Assembly (NCBI GenBank): GCA_025937785.1
Contig: JAICQQ010000047.1
Span: 1 to 44,909, forward strand
Length of the DNA stretch: 44,909 nucleotides
From: Polyangiaceae bacterium
GTDB lineage: Bacteria > Myxococcota_A > Polyangia > Polyangiales > Polyangiaceae
Reading direction: 5' to 3'
Positions 41,846 to 44,909 of this stretch are shown piece after piece (the first letter of the stretch is position 1; the number at the start of each line of letters is the position of its first letter). A program made the position numbers and the translations under genes. The notes beneath the pieces are model-generated. The model did not search any database, was not told the DNA's origin, and saw only the letters and a list, made by a program, of their open reading frames with translations.

Positions 41846-43093
41846 ATGGAACGCGTCGTCGTAACGGGCATTGGACTCGTCACCCCCAACGGTATCGGCA
41901 CCTCCCAAACCTGGGAGTCGTTGATCCGCGGCGAGAGTGGCGTCGGGCCAATCACGCTCTTCGACGCGGACGAGCGCTATCCGTCGCGGATCGCGGCCGA
42001 AGTCAAAGGCTTCGATCCCGCGGCCTACATGCCGAGAAAGAAGCTGAAAGAGGTGTCGCGCTTCATCCCGTTCTCGATGGGCGCCACCAAGCTGGCGCTG
42101 GACGAGGCCGAGCTCGACCTTTCTGACGAAGAGCGCGAGCGCGTCGGTGTTTTCATCGGCGTCGGACTCGGCGGGCTCGAGAACCTCGAGCGTTGCACGC
42201 TCACGGTGGCAGAACGTGGCCCCGGCAAGGTCAGCCCTTATTTCATTCCGTCCCTGATCGCCAATATGGCGTCGGGACAGATTTCGATCGAGTACGGCTT
42301 TCAGGGGCCGGTCTTTGCGCACACCAGCGCCTGCTCCTCGAGCGCCCACGCGCTCGGTGAGGCGCTGCGCTGGATGCAAGCGGGGCGCGCCGAGGTGATG
42401 GTCACCGGCGGCGCCGAGGCCACGATTTCGCCGATCGGCATCGGCGGCTTCAGCGCCATGTTCGCGCTCAGCCGGCGCAACGACGAACCGACGAAGGCGA
42501 GCCGTCCGTGGGACAAAGCTCGCGACGGGTTCGTCTGCGGCGAAGGCGCCGGCACCATCATTCTGGAGACCCTGACGCGCGCCAAGAAGCGCGGCGCGAA
42601 CATTCTTGCGGAGCTCGTCGGGTACGCGGCCACCAGCGACGCCTACCACATCACCAAGCCCGCCCCGGGCGGCAAGGGCGGCGCGCGCGCGATGCGCGAA
42701 GCCCTGCGCGACGCAAGGCTCGACAGCACCGCGATCGACTACGTCAACGCGCACGGCACGTCGACGCCCGCCGGCGACGTCGAAGAAGCCCGCGCCATCG
42801 CGGACGTGTTCGGACAACACGCGATCGACAAGCGCTTGTGGGTCAGCTCTACCAAATCGATGATGGGGCACCTGCTCGGAGCCGCTGGCGCCGTGGAGTC
42901 GGCCATCTGTATCAAGGCCCTCAACACCTCACTGGTGCCGCCGACCATCAACCTCGAGGACCAAGACGCCGAGTGTCTGCTCGACTGTGTGCCGCTGGTC
43001 GCTCGCGAGCGCCGTCTCACGCACGTGATGACGAACTCCTTCGGGTTCGGTGGCACCAACGCCACCTTGATCTTCTCGAAGTATGAAAGCTGA
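41846..43093 (+). CDS. fabF: Beta-ketoacyl-ACP synthase II
   Basis: This 415-residue condensing enzyme elongates acyl-ACP with malonyl-ACP. The active-site triad is Cys163 (SACSSSAHALG), His303 (NAHGTSTPAGD) and His342 (GHLLGAAGAVES), with Lys337 in SSTKSMMGHL. FGFGGTNA lies at the C-terminus. The Cys context reads SACSSS where many FabF have TACATG, but the catalytic residues are intact. It is the only condensing enzyme in the window: no fabH for initiation is present. Start ATG 41846. Confidence 0.97.
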   Translation: MERVVVTGIGLVTPNGIGTSQTWESLIRGESGVGPITLFDADERYPSRIAAEVKGFDPAAYMPRKKLKEVSRFIPFSMGATKLALDEAELDLSDEERERVGVFIGVGLGGLENLERCTLTVAERGPGKVSPYFIPSLIANMASGQISIEYGFQGPVFAHTSACSSSAHALGEALRWMQAGRAEVMVTGGAEATISPIGIGGFSAMFALSRRNDEPTKASRPWDKARDGFVCGEGAGTIILETLTRAKKRGANILAELVGYAATSDAYHITKPAPGGKGGARAMREALRDARLDSTAIDYVNAHGTSTPAGDVEEARAIADVFGQHAIDKRLWVSSTKSMMGHLLGAAGAVESAICIKALNTSLVPPTINLEDQDAECLLDCVPLVARERRLTHVMTNSFGFGGTNATLIFSKYES

Positions 43094-43139
43094 CTCGCCG
43101 CGCCAGCCGCGGCGGCAGCCCTCGCAGCGGACTTGAGCC

Positions 43140-43604
43140 ATGCAGTGCCCCTACTGTAAGAGCACGGACAGCCGCGTCGTCGACTCGCGGCTCGCCGCCG
43201 GGGGCACGGTGACCTGGCGCCGCCGCGAATGCGACGCTTGCAAGCGGCGCTTCACCACCTACGAGCGCGTCGAGTACTCGTTGCCGACCGTCGTGAAGAA
43301 GAACGGGCAACGCGAAGCCTTCGCCCGCGACAAGCTGCTCAGAAGCCTACGCATCGCATGCAACAAGCGCCCCGTCACGCAAGACCAGCTGGAAGAGACG
43401 GCGGAAGCTCTGGAGCGCGAGCTCGCCGAAAACTCGGAAAAAGAGGTATCGTCCCTCTTGATCGGCGAACGTGTGATGGAAAGATTGAAGGCGCTGGACG
43501 GAGTCGCCTACGTCAGATTCGCGAGCGTGTACAAGTCCTTCCGGGACATCGACGAATTCATGCGTGAGATGGGGGACATTGTGCGCTCGAGGCCAGGAGC
43601 CTAG
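43140..43604 (+). CDS. nrdR: Ribonucleotide reductase transcriptional repressor NrdR
   Basis: This 154-residue regulator has an N-terminal zinc ribbon (Cys3, Cys6, Cys31 and Cys34 in MQCPYC and CDACKRRF) and an ATP-cone domain (about 48-138) that senses ATP/dATP. It represses ribonucleotide reductase genes by binding NrdR boxes. Length and motifs match the family fully. It follows fabF by 46 bp, as it does in related genomes before ribD. No nrd gene is in the window. Start ATG 43140. Confidence 0.97.
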   Translation: MQCPYCKSTDSRVVDSRLAAGGTVTWRRRECDACKRRFTTYERVEYSLPTVVKKNGQREAFARDKLLRSLRIACNKRPVTQDQLEETAEALERELAENSEKEVSSLLIGERVMERLKALDGVAYVRFASVYKSFRDIDEFMREMGDIVRSRPGA

Positions 43605-43645
43605 AATCCGGGCGCGCACCGCCCGGCGAAGCAGTTAGGACACCC

Positions 43646-44773
43646 ATGTCTGAACTCGACGACGACCTGATGGAGAAAGCGCTGGCGATCGGCCGTCTCG
43701 GCGAGCCGTCACCGAACCCCCACGTTGGCTGCATCATCGCCGACGGCGCCGAGGTCATCGGCGAGGGGTACCACGAGGCGGTCGGCATGGATCACGCCGA
43801 AGTCGTCGCGCTGAAACAAGCGGGCGCACGCGCACGCGGGAAGACCCTGTACGTCACGCTCGAGCCCTGCAACCACGAAGGTCGTACCCCCCCCTGTGTG
43901 GACGCGATCATCGCAGCGGGGCTCAAGCGTGTGGTGGTCGGCTGCCGCGATCCGAACCCCGGCGTGCAGGGCGGCGGCAGCGAACGCCTGCGAGCCGCCG
44001 GCATCGAAGTCGTGTTGGGTGTCAGGGAAGCAGGGGCGCGCGAGCTGATTCGCGCGTGGGAAAAGTACATCACCGAACAGAAGACGTACCTGACGCTCAA
44101 GCTGGCGCTGTCACTCGATGGTCGCACCGCCACGCGCACCGGCGATTCGCAGTGGATCACCAGCGAAGCTTCGCTCAAGCGGGTCCACGTTTTGCGCAGC
44201 GAGCACGACGCTGTGATGGTGGGCATCAACACGGTGCTCTCGGACGACCCGATGCTCACCGTGCGCCACGTCCGCGGCAGCTCGCCGGCGCGAGTCGTCA
44301 TCGACAGCAACCTCCGCCTGCCCATCACCAGCCGTTTGGTAGCTACGGCGCACGACGTGCCCACCTGCGTCGTCACCACCTCACGCGGCTCGCGCGCCTT
44401 GGCGCAGACACTCGAAGAGAAGGGCATCAGCGTGATCCAGGTGCCGCAGACGGCGCAGGGGCGCTGCGACATGAACGTTGCGCTGCGCGAGCTCGCAGCG
44501 CGGGAGGTCGTCAGCGTGCTGTGCGAGGGCGGCGCCGAACTCGCCGGCAGCTTGCTGGCAAGCCGCCTCGCGGACGAGCTGCACGCTTTCATCGCGCCGG
44601 TGGTGCTGGGTCCGCGAGGCAGGCCCGCGGCCGCGGACTGGGCGGGGCCCGAGAAACTGTCGGAGGCGCCCCACATCGGCACGCCTCAGTGGGAGCTGTG
44701 CGGCAGCGACGCTCACGTCTGGGGCCAGCTGATCTATCCGGAGCGGAAGCCCCCCAGCGCGGATGGCGACTAG
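43646..44773 (+). CDS. ribD: Bifunctional riboflavin deaminase/reductase
   Basis: This 375-residue enzyme performs the second and third steps of riboflavin synthesis. The N-terminal cytidine-deaminase-like domain (about 1-145) has the zinc sites HAEVVALK and PCNHEGRTPPCVDAI. The C-terminal NADPH-dependent reductase domain (about 150-365) contains LTLKLALSLDGRTAT and LCEGGAELAGSLL. It is full length. TTAGGACACCC precedes the ATG. No FMN riboswitch is visible upstream, and nrdR ends 41 bp before. Other rib genes are expected downstream beyond the window. Confidence 0.97.
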   Translation: MSELDDDLMEKALAIGRLGEPSPNPHVGCIIADGAEVIGEGYHEAVGMDHAEVVALKQAGARARGKTLYVTLEPCNHEGRTPPCVDAIIAAGLKRVVVGCRDPNPGVQGGGSERLRAAGIEVVLGVREAGARELIRAWEKYITEQKTYLTLKLALSLDGRTATRTGDSQWITSEASLKRVHVLRSEHDAVMVGINTVLSDDPMLTVRHVRGSSPARVVIDSNLRLPITSRLVATAHDVPTCVVTTSRGSRALAQTLEEKGISVIQVPQTAQGRCDMNVALRELAAREVVSVLCEGGAELAGSLLASRLADELHAFIAPVVLGPRGRPAAADWAGPEKLSEAPHIGTPQWELCGSDAHVWGQLIYPERKPPSADGD

Positions 44774-44802
44774 GGCCTGTCCCTGAATTGGACGATGGCC
44801 CC

Positions 44803-44838
44803 GTGAACGTGAACGTGAACGTAAACGTGCCCGTGCCC
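44803..44838 (+). repeat. GTGAAC hexamer repeat
   Basis: Three exact GTGAAC units are followed by GTAAAC and two GTGCCC. In one frame they read Val-Asn-Val-Asn then Val-Pro, but the frame ends at 44898 and carries no domain, so it is probably an intergenic repeat. Confidence 0.7.
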
Positions 44839-44909
44839 GAAGAAGCGCAACCGATGCCGAGGTGGGGCCGATGGCTGGAGCATGAGGCTCGATCATGAGG
44901 GATTGGAAG

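Noticed and set aside
43605..43645. FMN riboswitch before ribD
   Set aside because: The 41-bp space between nrdR and ribD is too short for an RFN element, and none of its conserved segments is visible.
44803..44898. Small gene starting at the GTGAAC repeat
   Set aside because: The 31-codon frame has no ribosome site and is mostly repeat.

Overview
The window is GC-rich chromosomal DNA that most likely comes from a myxobacterium (Myxococcota, probably the Sorangiineae/Polyangiales side). This is an inference. It rests on a lexA promoter carrying a Myxococcus-type LexA box (ACACCCGTTCAG), many lipoproteins with clear lipoboxes, DUF4398 and OmpA/thrombospondin-3 lipoproteins, an FHA-GAF-sigma54 activator, a Cys-rich surface protein, and many in-frame Pro/Ala/Glu-rich tandem repeats. 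I see no tRNA, rRNA, CRISPR array, prophage or insertion sequence.

Layout. 1-3168: the end of a MGGPP-repeat membrane protein, a DUF2752 membrane protein, ychF and a class-I glutamine amidotransferase. 3241-5401: an L-Ala-D/L-Glu epimerase-like enolase-superfamily enzyme and a small lipoprotein gene bracketed by two related short repeats. 5402-10884: a cN-II-type 5'-nucleotidase, an exbB-exbD-tonB energy-transduction operon, a cyclic-nucleotide-binding protein and lexA. 10885-14904: a repeat-bearing gap, two overlapping DUF4398 lipoprotein genes (the second with TSP3 repeats and an OmpA domain) and a large Cys-rich envelope protein. 14916-19795 (minus strand): a compact operon of a degenerate cupredoxin-like exported protein, a two-TM sensor-like protein, trxB, a family-4 uracil-DNA glycosylase and a DUF2085 membrane protein. 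19796-24765: a long intergenic region with a hairpin, a perfect palindrome and a pentamer-based G-rich tandem repeat, then a PglZ-like alkaline-phosphatase-superfamily protein and a metallophosphoesterase lipoprotein. 25037-29202 (minus): a sigma-54 activator, a PPQQGY-repeat membrane protein and gpsA. 29273-38452: lipoproteins, lepB, an outer-membrane-like protein, an EAL phosphodiesterase, a receiver-like/Fis regulator and a GT-C-like membrane protein. 38562-44773: DUF177(yceD)-rpmF-fabD-fabG-acpP-fabF-nrdR-ribD.

How the genes work together. The last block is a fatty-acid synthesis cluster in the usual yceD-rpmF order, but plsX and fabH, which normally sit between rpmF and fabD, are absent. 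The TonB block is self-contained for proton-motive-force transduction but has no receptor gene next to it. The trxB operon joins thiol redox, base-excision repair and envelope proteins.

The most unusual locus is the orphan PglZ-like protein. Its N-terminus looks like a degenerate receiver, its linker is repetitive, its leader DNA is a higher-order GGAGC/GGACC repeat, and no BREX partner gene is visible.
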